Source of the DNA: Halovenus sp.
Lineage (GTDB): Archaea; Halobacteriota; Halobacteria; Halobacteriales; Haloarculaceae
Length of the DNA stretch: 33,543 bases
Direction of reading: 5' to 3'
Assembly: GCA_003551945.1 (NCBI GenBank)
Contig: PUNZ01000143.1
Span: 1-33,543 of the forward strand
Shown here: one piece after another, positions 9,084 to 19,700 of the stretch
Position numbering within the stretch: position 1 is the stretch's first letter
Layout of the letters: every line of letters begins with the position of its first letter
Notes under the pieces: model-generated
Databases searched by the model: none
Seen by the model: the letters and a program-made list of their open reading frames with translations, nothing else
What the model was told of the DNA's origin: nothing
Program-made: the position numbers and the translations under genes

Positions 9084-10265
9084 ATGGATACCCAACCAAT
9101 TGGTGAGCTTTTGCCACCTGAACGGATGTTGATGGGCCCTGGTCCAAGCGATACGCACCCGCGCGTTTTGCGTGCGTTTTCGATACCGCCAGTCGGCCAT
9201 CTTGACCCGTCGTTCGTCGAGATTATGGATGAAGTGCAGTCGTTGTTGCGGACGGTATTTCGAACGGATAACAGATGGACGATTCCGGTGAGTGGGACCG
9301 GCTCAGCGGCGATGGAAACCGCGATTGGTAACCTGACAGAGCCGGGAGATACCGTGTTGGTTCCCGGGAATGGGTATTTCGGTGAGCGGATGGCGAAAAT
9401 GGTCAAACGGGCTGGTGGAGAGCCCGTGGTCGTCGACGCCCCTTGGGGCGAACCACTCTCCATTGAAGCAGTGAAAACGGAATGTGAAGCACATGACCCA
9501 GACATTGTGTGTTTCGTCCATGCTGAGACAAGCACAGGCGTCAAACAACCACGGGTTGCGGAGCTGACAGGCGTTGCACATGACCACGGTGCGATTGTCA
9601 TTGCCGATACGGTCACTTCACTTGGCGGCGTTGAACTCGAAGTTGACGACTGGGGTATCGACGCGGCATACTCGGCCGGCCAGAAGTGTCTTAGTTGCCC
9701 CCCGGGAGCAAGCCCGCTGACGCTCTCTGACCGGGCAGTGGAGAAAGTCACCAGCCGCGATGATCCTGTCCGGTCGTGGTATCTCGACTTGACAGAACTT
9801 GGCTCGTACTGGGGAGAGGAGCGTGCCTACCACCACACCGCCCCAATCAACAATATCTACGCGTTGCGAGAAGCACTCCGCATTGCTGTTGACGAGGGGC
9901 TTGAATCACGCTGGGACCGTCACGAGCGGGTTGCCGGAGCGCTTCGGGACGGTGTCACGGCAATGGGGCTTTCACTCAACGCTGACCCAGAGTTCTGGCT
10001 TCCATCGCTGAATGCGGTTCGACTCCCTGATGGGGTCGATGACGGGGCTGTTATCGAACACTTACTCACCGAGTACAGTATCGAAGTCGCCTCCGGACTC
10101 GGTGCGCTTTCCGGTGACATCCTTCGGATCGGCTGTATGGGCCACAGCGCAAAACCCGAGAACGTTCTGGCGGTTGTTGCTGCACTCGGTGATGCCCTCG
10201 AACGACAAGGGGCGGTCGTCGATGCTGCTGCTGGTCTCGAAGCAACGACTGAAGCTCTAAGATAG
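9084..10265 (+). CDS. Class V aminotransferase (alanine/serine-glyoxylate aminotransferase-like)
   Basis: MLMGPGPSDTHPRVL, SGTGSAAMETAIGNL, ADTVTSLGGVELEVDDWGIDAAYSAGQKCLSCPPG (PLP-Lys). Confidence 0.9.
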   Translation: MDTQPIGELLPPERMLMGPGPSDTHPRVLRAFSIPPVGHLDPSFVEIMDEVQSLLRTVFRTDNRWTIPVSGTGSAAMETAIGNLTEPGDTVLVPGNGYFGERMAKMVKRAGGEPVVVDAPWGEPLSIEAVKTECEAHDPDIVCFVHAETSTGVKQPRVAELTGVAHDHGAIVIADTVTSLGGVELEVDDWGIDAAYSAGQKCLSCPPGASPLTLSDRAVEKVTSRDDPVRSWYLDLTELGSYWGEERAYHHTAPINNIYALREALRIAVDEGLESRWDRHERVAGALRDGVTAMGLSLNADPEFWLPSLNAVRLPDGVDDGAVIEHLLTEYSIEVASGLGALSGDILRIGCMGHSAKPENVLAVVAALGDALERQGAVVDAAAGLEATTEALR

Positions 10266-10277
10266 CGCCTTCGCGGC

Positions 10278-10910
10278 CTAGTCACACAGGCGTCGCAGTG
10301 TTCGCTCAATTTTGGCGTGATACTCATCGGACGTATACCCGAGCCGCTTGACCCAGACGTTTTGATAGGACGGATGAATGAGCGGCACGACTGTCGTCCC
10401 AAGTGAGGGACAAGAAATTGGCTCAAGAACGGTCTCCAGAAACCCATTAAGGTGTTTGTCAGCGAGTGAGAGAACTGATTTTGTGGCGTGTTTACCAGTT
10501 GGCACGATAACGCTCGGCTCGATAGTCTCGATTTCAGTTTGAAGATACGGTCGACAGTTTCGTCGCTCCGCTGGCGTTGGCTCACGGTTGCTCCCTTCGT
10601 CGTTGCTCGGAAAGCATTTGACCGCGTTCGTAAAATAACAGTTGCCCGCACAAAATCCAGCCTCAGCGAGCATCTCTCTGATTTTTCGACCGGAGTGTCG
10701 TGAGGTGTATGCCATCCCCGTCCAGTTACCGCCCTGCCAGTCATTCGCGTTAGGATTGCCAGCACCGGGTGCCTCACCGACGACCACAAGTGAGGCATCG
10801 AGCGGCCCATTCCCCCATGAAATACAGTTTCGTGCGGAAACAAGTGCTGGACACTGTTGACAGTCGGGTGCCAGAGCATGCTGGAGGTCTGTTGACGGAA
10901 ACTGTGGCAT
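10278..10910 (-). CDS. Uracil-DNA glycosylase superfamily protein (family 4/5-like)
   Basis: VVVGEAPGAGNPN motif, Fe-S-like Cys set (CQQC, NAVKC, NCRPYL), HPSY motif; GTG alternative start at 10922. Confidence 0.8.
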   Translation of the reverse strand: MPQFPSTDLQHALAPDCQQCPALVSARNCISWGNGPLDASLVVVGEAPGAGNPNANDWQGGNWTGMAYTSRHSGRKIREMLAEAGFCAGNCYFTNAVKCFPSNDEGSNREPTPAERRNCRPYLQTEIETIEPSVIVPTGKHATKSVLSLADKHLNGFLETVLEPISCPSLGTTVVPLIHPSYQNVWVKRLGYTSDEYHAKIERTLRRLCD

Positions 10911-11002
10911 GTGCTCTATCACAACATTAGGTGCTGTAAGTGAGTATATTTCGGTGAGAATAGACCGGGTCGCTTTTGGCCTTCACGAGCAAATCCCAGG
11001 GT

Positions 11003-11677
11003 GTGCTTTCATTCGAGTTGCACTGTCACTCTGAACGGTCACACGATGGGGCTGACCCGGTTCCCACCATGCTCAAAGCGGCGAACGAGGCGGGATTGGA
11101 TGGCCTTGTTGTTACTGACCACGACGCTATCGAAGCGAGCAAGACCGCTGTCAAATTAGCCCCAGAATACGACTTACTGGCTATCCCAGGTATCGAAGTC
11201 TCTAGTTCGGATGGCCATGTACTGGCGCTAGGCGTTGACCAACTTGTTCCTGCTGGCGAGCCGTTCGTAGAGACCGTTGCGATGATTCATTCACAGGGTG
11301 GCGTTGCTGTCGTTCCGCATCCGTATCAGCGGTTGCGAAAAGGGGTGCTTGCGAACGTACCGGAAGCGGAACTATCTGTGGCGGATGCAATCGAGGTCTA
11401 TAATTCACGATTTCTGACGGGCTGGACAAACAGAAAGGCTGAGCGGCTAGCTGAACGACTTGATATGGCGAAGACGGCTGGAAGCGATGCGCACGTCGCC
11501 GAAATGGTTGGAAGGGCAATCACGAAAATTAACGCGGAACCGACGAGGGAGTCGGTGTTGGATGCGATTCGGTCCGGTCGAACCGCCGTCGATGGGCAAC
11601 GAACACCGCTCCCGGTCACGATTCGACAGGCAAGTGGTACTGCCCGCCGTCGATTCAAGAAGAAACTGAACCAATGA
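11003..11677 (+). CDS. PHP-domain metal-dependent phosphoesterase
   Basis: FELHCHSERSHDGADP, LVVTDHDAIEAS, IPGIEVSSSDGHVLALG, VVPHPYQRLRKG, TAGSDAHVAEMVG. Start uncertain (TTG 10976 or GTG 11003). Confidence 0.9.
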   Translation: MLSFELHCHSERSHDGADPVPTMLKAANEAGLDGLVVTDHDAIEASKTAVKLAPEYDLLAIPGIEVSSSDGHVLALGVDQLVPAGEPFVETVAMIHSQGGVAVVPHPYQRLRKGVLANVPEAELSVADAIEVYNSRFLTGWTNRKAERLAERLDMAKTAGSDAHVAEMVGRAITKINAEPTRESVLDAIRSGRTAVDGQRTPLPVTIRQASGTARRRFKKKLNQ

Positions 11678-12765
11678 CGCTCCGTGGCACCACTCCCGAG
11701 ACCGTCCGTCGTGCGCTTGAGACTGGGGAGCCGTTGCCCGGAACTGCCGGATTTGCTGGGGAGGTTGATGGAACACTCGTTCGTGATGTACTTGGCAGAC
11801 AGCCGCTCTTTTATGACACTGAAACCGACGCCTGGAGCTTTGAGCGAACTGCGCTGGAGCGGCCAGTGTCATTTCCTGCTGGCTCAGCTCTGGACGAGGG
11901 TCAACCGTCGCCAATCCAGACATGGACGCTTCCATCGATTGACCCTGAAACCGACCACGAGACAGCCATTGAGGCGGTTCGAACCGCCATTGAAACAGCA
12001 GTAGGGGCTGTGGATACCGACGGGTTGGCACTTGCGTTTTCTGGTGGTATCGACTCAGCGCTGCTTGCCGCGCTTTTGGATGTCCCGTTGTATACCGTTG
12101 GATTCCCGGATAGTCACGACCTTACGGCAGCCCGAACTGCAGCGGCGTTGCTGGATGCAGAGCTCAGAGAGGTCATTCTGACCCATGAAGACATTGAGCG
12201 TGCGCTCACTCCTGTCGTCGAAGCGGTTGGGCGAACAAATGCCATGGATATTCAGATTGCGCTTGGGCTATACTTTGCGGGCGAACAGATTGCTGCCGAC
12301 GGGTTTGAAACAGTCGCACTGGGGCAGGGTGCCGACGAACTGTTTGGGGGCTACGCCAAGGTTGAAAAGGCACCGGATGACCACCGGGTCGAGGCGGATA
12401 CTGTTCGGGGTGCACGCCGAGAGGTCATGAAAACACTCCCTGACCAACTTGAGCGAGATGTGCTCACGCTCCGAGCAGCTGGAGTGGAGCCCGTCACTCC
12501 ATTGCTTCATGATGCTGTTGTTCATGCAGCACTGGCGCTCCCGGACGAATTGTTAGTCAGCGAGAAGCATCGCAAAGTTGCGCTTCGTCGTGCTGTCTAT
12601 GACTGGCTCCCCAAAGAACTCGCATGCAGACCCAAAAAAGCCATGCAGTACGGAACGCTTGTTTCACGCGAACTTGACCGGCTTGCTCGACAAGCAGGAT
12701 ACAAACGGCGAATGGATAACCACATCCAACAGTTTATCGAATCCAGACGACCTGCTTCGGACTAG
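11674..12765 (+). CDS. Asparagine-synthetase-like PP-loop protein with reduced, Cys-lacking N-terminus
   Basis: PP-loop LAFSGGIDSALLAALL, ALGQGADELFGGYAK, LACRPKKAMQYGT; no catalytic Cys2. ATGA overlap with the PHP gene. Confidence 0.85.
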   Translation: MTLRGTTPETVRRALETGEPLPGTAGFAGEVDGTLVRDVLGRQPLFYDTETDAWSFERTALERPVSFPAGSALDEGQPSPIQTWTLPSIDPETDHETAIEAVRTAIETAVGAVDTDGLALAFSGGIDSALLAALLDVPLYTVGFPDSHDLTAARTAAALLDAELREVILTHEDIERALTPVVEAVGRTNAMDIQIALGLYFAGEQIAADGFETVALGQGADELFGGYAKVEKAPDDHRVEADTVRGARREVMKTLPDQLERDVLTLRAAGVEPVTPLLHDAVVHAALALPDELLVSEKHRKVALRRAVYDWLPKELACRPKKAMQYGTLVSRELDRLARQAGYKRRMDNHIQQFIESRRPASD

Positions 12766-13182
12766 TGCCCAACCAATTCTTATCTACAGTAAGGGACAGC
12801 CAGTCAGGGAATCATATCTCTTTTCTGAGCCCTTGCCAAAAACATATAATATGTGATATTATTTCAGGTAAAACGTGTGCATGAGTTGTATATATCTCTG
12901 TCAATATGTGTCACTATATCTGAGTAATATCCTATCATCTCGTTGCTTTGAGCGTGACAGTGTCAGCCGTAGAGTGTGGTGCGACTACCCTGAGCGGCGG
13001 ATTCATCTAATGAGAACCGACTGTACTGTTTCCCAAGGCTGTGCAATTCAGTAGTCTATTTCTACTTTCTCCGTGGTGGCAGTTTTCACACACCTTGGCT
13101 TTCGTCCTTCACGCTGACAGAGACGTATAGTGAACGACATATTTATTAGAATCAGACAAGTAACTAATTGTGGATACAAATA

Positions 13183-13458
13183 ATGTATGACCTGACAGGC
13201 TTTCAGCGTGACCTCCTCTATGTCATCGCTGGACGTGAGGAGCCCCATGGGCTTGCAATTAAACAAGAACTTGAACAGTACTACGAAAAAGAGATTCACC
13301 ACGGTCGGCTCTATCCAAACCTCGATACACTGGTTGACAAAGGGCTTGTCGAGAAAGGACAGCGCGACCGACGAACGAACTTTTACAGTCTGACCCGCCG
13401 AGGCCGTCGCGAGATTGAGGCCCGCCACGAGTGGGAAAGTCAGTACGTCGACGCCTGA
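13183..13458 (+). CDS. PadR-family winged-helix transcriptional regulator
   Basis: LTGFQRDLLYVIAGREEPHGLAIKQELEQYY...HHGRLYPNLDTLVDKGLVEKG...YSLTRRGRREI. Confidence 0.92.
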   Translation: MYDLTGFQRDLLYVIAGREEPHGLAIKQELEQYYEKEIHHGRLYPNLDTLVDKGLVEKGQRDRRTNFYSLTRRGRREIEARHEWESQYVDA

Positions 13459-13605
13459 TAGACCTCGGTTGTGCTATTTTCAGCGGGATATCTATTTTCA
13501 GGAATGCACTTGCTCGCGAAATACTTCAAGAATGTACATATGTATTGCTCTCTGTTCAACATTCGTCATACTATTCTCGTAGAAATGCGAATATGACAGT
13601 TGGAA

Positions 13606-13613
13606 TTATATAG
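13606..13613 (+). promoter_or_regulatory. TATA box for class III aminotransferase gene (leaderless arrangement)
   Basis: AT-rich ATTATATA centred ~25 nt upstream of ATG 13634. Confidence 0.55.
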
Positions 13614-13633
13614 GGTCTCTCCGAACCCTGGGT

Positions 13634-14977
13634 ATGGACCGCGATAGCGTCGAACCCAAGGTGGATAGTCTTCCAGGGGAGCAGGCAGCCGAGGTCGTTT
13701 CGTATCACCACCAATTTGCCGCACCGAGTACCTATATTTACGAGTTCGTCTGGGACCACACCGCACCAGCAATTGGTCCATTCTGTACCGATATTGATGG
13801 GAACGTGTTGATGGATTTCACCGGACAGGTTGGTGCGATGCCGTTGGGCTATAATAACCCGAAGCTACTCGATAGATTTGCCGAGTTCGATATCATCGAC
13901 CCGCTCAAAATTGCTGGGCAGGATTTTTACCTTCCGGCAGCTGCTGTTTCTGAAGACGACCGATTACCTGGGCCGGCGGATTTGATGTCGCGACTGACCG
14001 ACATCTCCTCGCAGTATGGGATGGATACGGTGTTTCTTTCGAACAGTGGTGCCGAGGCCGTCGAGAATGCGCTCAAAATCAGCTTTGATGACACGCACGG
14101 AAAGTATGTCATCACCTGCGAAGGTGCGTTTCACGGGCGAACGCTCGGGACGCTTTCGCTCAACCGGTCAAAGGAGGTCTACAGACGACATTTCCCAGAG
14201 ATTGCAAGCGTGCAGGAAATCCCATTTTGTACAGACCGGGCATGTACTGCTGAGACTTGCGACTGTGGCTTTTTCTTCGACGAGATATCGGCGCTCCGCC
14301 GGATGCTCGCTGACGGCTCAGGCTACGTGAACCCCGCAGAAGTTGCCGGCCTTATTTTCGAACCAATTCAGGGCGAAGGCGGATACCGATTCCCGAGCGA
14401 GTCCTTCGCCTCGGAAATTGCGGCCTGTGCAAAAGCGTTTGATATCCCGATTATCGTTGACGAAGTCCAGTCCGGGGTTGGCCGAACCGGCGAGTGGTGG
14501 GCGTCCGACCACTATCCGTTCGAACCGGACGTCATCGCCAGTGCGAAAGGGCTCCGCGTTGGTGCAACTATCTCTCGAAGTGATGTTTTCCCAGAAGAAA
14601 AGGGGCGTCTTTCCTCGACATGGGGTGCTGGTGATATCCTCTCGTCTGCACAGGGCGTTTTGACCCTCGATGCGATAGCGGAGTATGATTTGCGGGACAA
14701 TGCCGTCGCTCGCGGGATGTTGTTCAAAGACCTGTTAGCCGAACACGCTCCTGAGGGGGTCGTGGATGTCCGCGGAAAAGGGTTGATGTTGGGTGTCGAA
14801 TTTGTCTCCCAAGAATACCGTGACGCCGTCGAGGCCGCAGCATTCGAACGAGGATTGCTCGTTATTGGCTGTGGGACCAAAACAATCCGCCTCTTACCAC
14901 CGCTTGATGTGACCGAGCGGGAAGTGCATCTCGGTGTGGAGTTACTCACAGCGGCCTGTGCTGAAGCCGCGAATTAA
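13634..14977 (+). CDS. Class III PLP aminotransferase (4-aminobutyrate aminotransferase-like)
   Basis: FLSNSGAEAVENALKIS, GAFHGRTLGTLSLNRSK, EPIQGEGGYRFP, IIVDEVQSGVGRTGEWWA, ASAKGLRVGATI (PLP Lys). Confidence 0.92.
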   Translation: MDRDSVEPKVDSLPGEQAAEVVSYHHQFAAPSTYIYEFVWDHTAPAIGPFCTDIDGNVLMDFTGQVGAMPLGYNNPKLLDRFAEFDIIDPLKIAGQDFYLPAAAVSEDDRLPGPADLMSRLTDISSQYGMDTVFLSNSGAEAVENALKISFDDTHGKYVITCEGAFHGRTLGTLSLNRSKEVYRRHFPEIASVQEIPFCTDRACTAETCDCGFFFDEISALRRMLADGSGYVNPAEVAGLIFEPIQGEGGYRFPSESFASEIAACAKAFDIPIIVDEVQSGVGRTGEWWASDHYPFEPDVIASAKGLRVGATISRSDVFPEEKGRLSSTWGAGDILSSAQGVLTLDAIAEYDLRDNAVARGMLFKDLLAEHAPEGVVDVRGKGLMLGVEFVSQEYRDAVEAAAFERGLLVIGCGTKTIRLLPPLDVTEREVHLGVELLTAACAEAAN

Positions 14978-14980
14978 TCG

Positions 14981-15508
14981 TTAGTGGAGTGTCCCTTCTC
15001 GGTGCTTGACATCATAGGCAAACAAAGCGTATCCAACTGCCTCGGGCGAATAACCTGTCTGTTCTGCAATCTCACGGATTGGCCCAATCATCGTTACATA
15101 ATCTGCCGCATCGAATGATTCCTTACGTCCGTCCAGATACTCAAACCGTTCGAGCGTCGCCCACACCCGTGTATCAACGACAGCATGCGTTTCTGGGTCA
15201 AGTGCAGTAAGGACGCACGAAGCCGTTGGTGCCTTGAATCCACGTAGCCCAGAAAGTAGGTGAATCTTCGAAAAGTCGCCTGAGACGGAGATGACGTTCT
15301 CCGTCACTTCACGACAGCGTGATTGTGGATTCCGTTTGACGTGATGGGCACTGCGAGTTGAGGATTCATATGCAATTTCGTACAGTTGGTCGCGTGTGAG
15401 ATAGCCCTGCTCTCGATACCAGTTGCCAAACTCTGATAAGCGCTCCGGCAACACACCTTGTGTCTGTTCGTAGTACGCAAGATAGTCCTCGATGAGCGAG
15501 TGGTCCAT
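14981..15508 (-). CDS. Conserved hypothetical protein, possibly HhH/DNA-glycosylase-fold-like
   Basis: LLSGLRGFKAPTASCVLTALDPETHAVVDTRVWATLERF resembles the HhH-type 'G-x-TAS-x-LT-x-DP-x-VVD-x-R' pattern; no firm assignment. Confidence 0.65.
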   Translation of the reverse strand: MDHSLIEDYLAYYEQTQGVLPERLSEFGNWYREQGYLTRDQLYEIAYESSTRSAHHVKRNPQSRCREVTENVISVSGDFSKIHLLSGLRGFKAPTASCVLTALDPETHAVVDTRVWATLERFEYLDGRKESFDAADYVTMIGPIREIAEQTGYSPEAVGYALFAYDVKHREGTLH

Positions 15509-15561
15509 ACCAAGACAACTGTGCTTGTGTGCCGCAAAGATTCCGGTTTTTGTGTATTGCG

Positions 15562-16455
15562 TTAGGGAAGCGTCACATCGACGCCGGTCTGTAGACTGGT
15601 CGCCTTGATTGTGTTATAGAGCAACATTGCGCGGGTCATGGGTCCGACGCCGCCGGGAACGGGCGTAATCGCTCCGGCCTTTTCCGACGCGCTTGCAAAC
15701 TCAACATCGCCGACCAATTTGTACCCTTTGTCGGTATCTGCATCCACGCGGTTGATTCCAACGTCGATGACTGTTGCGCCCTCGCCGACCATTGACCCGT
15801 CTATGAGCTCCGGTACACCCGCTGCTGCGACAAGGATATCTGCTTCTCGCGTCTTTTCGGCCAGATTCTCCGTCCGGGAATGACACACGGTCGTTGTTGC
15901 GTTCCCCCCTGTTGCTTTCTGAATGAACAGGTTGGCCATTGGTTTTCCGACGATACGCGAACGGCCAACGACGACTGCTTCTTTCCCCGCTGTTTCGATA
16001 TCAGTTGCTTCGAGGAGCTTTTGAATTCCATGTGGTGTACAAGGTTTATACACCGGATAGCCAGCAACGAGCTTTCCGATATTTTCCGGGTGGAAGCCAT
16101 CAACGTCTTTCACTGGGTCAATCCGTTCAATGACCTCACGGTAATCGACGTGGTCCGGTACCGGCGACTGGACCAAAATCGCATTTACCGATTCGTCTGC
16201 GTTTAGCTCATCAATTGTCTCGAATAACTCTGCTGCTGGTGCGTCAAGTGGCAACTCAATGTCGAGCGCGTCAATACCCAACTCCTCACAGTCGTTTTGT
16301 TTCATTGCCACGTACGTCTCGCTTGCGGGGTCAGGGCTCATCAACACTGTCGCGAGCGTCGGCGTTTCATTTGCTGCGGTCAGCGTCTCAACACAGCTAC
16401 GAAGGTCAGCCCGGATATCCTCGGCGACGGCGTTTCCGTCGATACGTTCGGCCAT
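15562..16455 (-). CDS. folD: Bifunctional methylenetetrahydrofolate dehydrogenase/cyclohydrolase
   Basis: YVAMKQNDCEELGI, ILVQSPVPDHVD, KDVDGFHPENIGKL, VVVGRSRIVGKPMANL, ITPVPGGVGPMTRAMLLYNT. Confidence 0.97.
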   Translation of the reverse strand: MAERIDGNAVAEDIRADLRSCVETLTAANETPTLATVLMSPDPASETYVAMKQNDCEELGIDALDIELPLDAPAAELFETIDELNADESVNAILVQSPVPDHVDYREVIERIDPVKDVDGFHPENIGKLVAGYPVYKPCTPHGIQKLLEATDIETAGKEAVVVGRSRIVGKPMANLFIQKATGGNATTTVCHSRTENLAEKTREADILVAAAGVPELIDGSMVGEGATVIDVGINRVDADTDKGYKLVGDVEFASASEKAGAITPVPGGVGPMTRAMLLYNTIKATSLQTGVDVTLP

Positions 16456-16726
16456 ATACGATTTCGGGTGTCGGTTCGTTTCAACCTCTCGAATTGAAAC
16501 CGGATATCACAAGAGATTCAATGCAGAAGGTTCAAATTGTTAGCTATCCCGAATATTACCAACAACGAGTCAAAGCATGGCTGACCAAGGAACTTACATA
16601 TGTCTTTTGCTGTCCTTTGTTAGCGCATGTCATTACCAATCAATAGGTGTATTCACCAGACGTAACCGGAATCGTTCTATCCAATTAGCCCCTAGATGCT
16701 GCCCACCTCGACACTGACTGCACACC

Positions 16727-19700
16727 ATGCCTTCTCCACCAATCCAGCTTTCGATACTGTTTCTCGGTTCACCAGCGTGTGCAGCGTCCTCGGAGCCTTG
16801 TTTTGAGACTCTTCCGAGTGGAGCTGTTTCGGCTGAGACAGACGTAGAGTCCGTCATTGATGCGCTCTCGACCGGCCCACAGTGTATTCTGGTTGATGCG
16901 ACTACCGACCCCCGGCATGCTGTCGACTCGGTGCGAAGAATACGGGCGCATACGACAGTTCCCGTGATTGCATTCGTTGGGAAGCAACCTGACGATGTCA
17001 TTGAGAATCTGTTTAACGCAGGTGTGAGCGATATCCTGCAATCAACTCCCTCAGACACGAACCCAACAGTCCTCCAACGGCGAATCGAAACAACGCTCGA
17101 GGCTGATAAACGCGAGACGCTCCAGAGACTTGGACAGTATCGGACACTTGTTGAGGCTTCTGCTGACGCACTGTATCAACTTGATGTAGAGGGGAACTTT
17201 CTTGCTGTGAATGAGGCAACTGCTGACTTGCTTGGAACGTCTCGGTCCCAATTACTCCAATCGAACGTTCGTGAGTTTCTCAACGAAACAGATATCTCGC
17301 GGGCGGAACGAGCGCTTGTGCAACAACTCAAAGATGCAGATACGTCGTTTCACACGCTGGATTTGACCTTTGAGGCTGCGACTGGCGAATCAATACCCTG
17401 CAGTACACGCTTTTCAGCGTTGCAAGTCGACGGCGAGTTTGTCGGTTCGGTCGGCGTTATTCGCAGTGAACGAAAAAAACGTGCTCGTGAACATCGCCTC
17501 CAAGAGCGCGACCAATTATTACGTTATCTCAGTGAGAACCTTAATGCAGTCGTTTGGGTTGCGTACCCCTCTGGTGAGATTGATTTCGTCAGTAGCGCGT
17601 CCCAACAGATTCTCGGCCAACAACCGACACACATCTTCGACAGTGACGAGCCGCTGCTTAAACAGATTCATCCGGAGGATAGAGAACGAATTCGGGAAAC
17701 TCGCCAGCAAAAGCAAACTGCTCCTGACTCATATGACGAAGAGTACCGACTCTTGGGTGAGGATGGAGACATAACATGGGTCCGTGAACAGTGGTTTGAA
17801 GTCCACGAAGAGGAGGCACTCACTCGAATTGTCGGAATTATGCAAGATATTACTGCGATGAAAGAACGAGAACACGAACTTGAGCGCCAACGCGAGTTCG
17901 TTCAACAGACCCATGAGGTCGCCGATGTTGGTGGGTGGGAACTCCTTTTTGCCGACAACACTATCCGCTGGACGGATGAAGTGTACTCGCTTTTGGACTT
18001 ACCTCAGTCATATGAACCGACGTTTCCGGAGATATTTGATCTCTATCACCCTGCGGACAGGGAACTGATTAGGGAGGGGTATCAACGGGCGAAAAACGGC
18101 GAACCGATGGCAGATGGTGAAGTTCGTGTGCAAACCGGAGATGGTGAGATGCGGTGGTTCCAACTGTCCGGTGAGTTCATCATGGAGGATGGTGAGCACG
18201 TCGGCCTCCGTGGCGTGTTTAAAGATATTCACGAACGTAAACAGCGGGAACAAGCGCTCCAAAACGAGCGCGACCTTATCGAGCGCATCCTCGAAACAAG
18301 TCCGATCGGCATCATTGTCTATGACGCAGATGGGACGGTCATCCGAGCGAATAAACAGGCATCGACACTGCTTTCCGTTGACCACGAAACGCTTCTGGGT
18401 GTTGACCCCCATCCTGTTGACCTGACATTATTCTCACCAGAATCGGATACCGGTGACCAGATGGAACTTCCATTTGACCGCATTACACGGACTGAAAAAC
18501 CAGTCTACGATGTGGAAGTCGGTGTGAGACACCCCTCAGGCGAAGAGTTCATCCTCAATGTTGACGGGGTTCCCCTGTTCGATGGTGGTGAGTTAAGCCG
18601 AGTCGTTATTGCTTTTGATGATATTACTGAGCGGGTCAACCGAGAACAGCGGCTTAAAGCCAAGCGAAACGAACTCGCTCAACTTGACCGCCTGAACCAT
18701 CTCATCCGAGATGTCGATAAGGCGCTGCTTGAATCCACTTCACGAAGTGAGATTGAGCGAGCAGTCTGTGATAACCTCTCTTCGTCCGGGCGATATCAGT
18801 ATGTCATGGCGTTCCGACAGACGACAGATGACGAACTTGTTCTCGGTGAGGGCGGGCCGTCCACTGGGGAGTTTCCTGAGGATGTGTTCCCCATCGAGGG
18901 TGCAACGGCCGAAACGTGTCCTGGCTATCGCGCCATTGCAACCGGGAGAACGCAGGTCATACAGAACCTCCAAACATCCGATTCGTCGACCCCGCCAGGC
19001 TTTGAATCGCTTGCAGTTGAGTTAGACCTCGGTTCGATTGCTGCAATTCCGGTGCGTTATGGAGAACGGACATACGGTGCGATTACGGTCTACTCGACGG
19101 ATATTGATGCCTTTGGCGAGCGAGAGATTGAGGTCTTAAGCGAACTCGGTGAGGTCGTAGGATATGCGATTTCAGCGGTCGAAAGCCGCGAACGAGAGGA
19201 AACGCTGACCGCACTTTATGAGGCGACACAGGATTTACTCGCTGCCGAATCGCGGTGGGCTGTCAGTCGCGTGGTGGTGAACACGGCCGCTGACGTTCTC
19301 GGTCCCGCGGGGATTGGCATTTTCCTGTTTGATGATGAAGAGAATACCTTACGGCCGGCAGCAGCCACTGATGCGCTGCATGAGTCCTACGGTGACTTGA
19401 CGAGGTTTGGCCCGGGACACCCCGATTCGGCCATCTGGGATACGTACGTCACTGGTGAGACCAATATGTTCCCGGAGATTCACCACTCAGAGCAGGGTTC
19501 ATACCCGGCAACGGATACGAGACGGAGTTTGGTTGTTCCGCTTGGTGACCATGGTGTGTTTGTCGTTACTGACAACGACCATGGTACATTCGATGAGGAG
19601 ATGCAACGACTCATTGGATTGCTTGCAACAACGACTGAGGCGGCGCTTGACCGAGTTGAAGGGCAAGCAGACCTTGCAGAGCGTGATGAAAAACTCGCTG

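Noticed and set aside
8825-9751. Long minus-strand ORF (308 aa) opposite HDAC and aminotransferase genes
   Set aside because: Low-complexity Ser/Thr/Pro-rich antisense frame covering two well-supported plus-strand genes.
9920-10879. 319-aa minus-strand ORF spanning the aminotransferase 3' end and the UDG gene
   Set aside because: Overlaps both in shadow frames; no recognisable motif.
11447-12031. 194-aa minus-strand ORF across the PHP and PP-loop genes
   Set aside because: Antisense shadow; composition unlike haloarchaeal acidic proteins.
12766-13182. AT-rich ~400-bp spacer with a 13-bp palindrome ACATATAATATGT (12842-12854)
   Set aside because: No ORF or consistent RNA fold found; short AT palindromes are expected in such composition, so not promoted to a finding.
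13566-13781. Minus-strand ORFs 13566-13781 and 13571-13759
   Set aside because: Overlap the aminotransferase start and its promoter; no similarity recognised.
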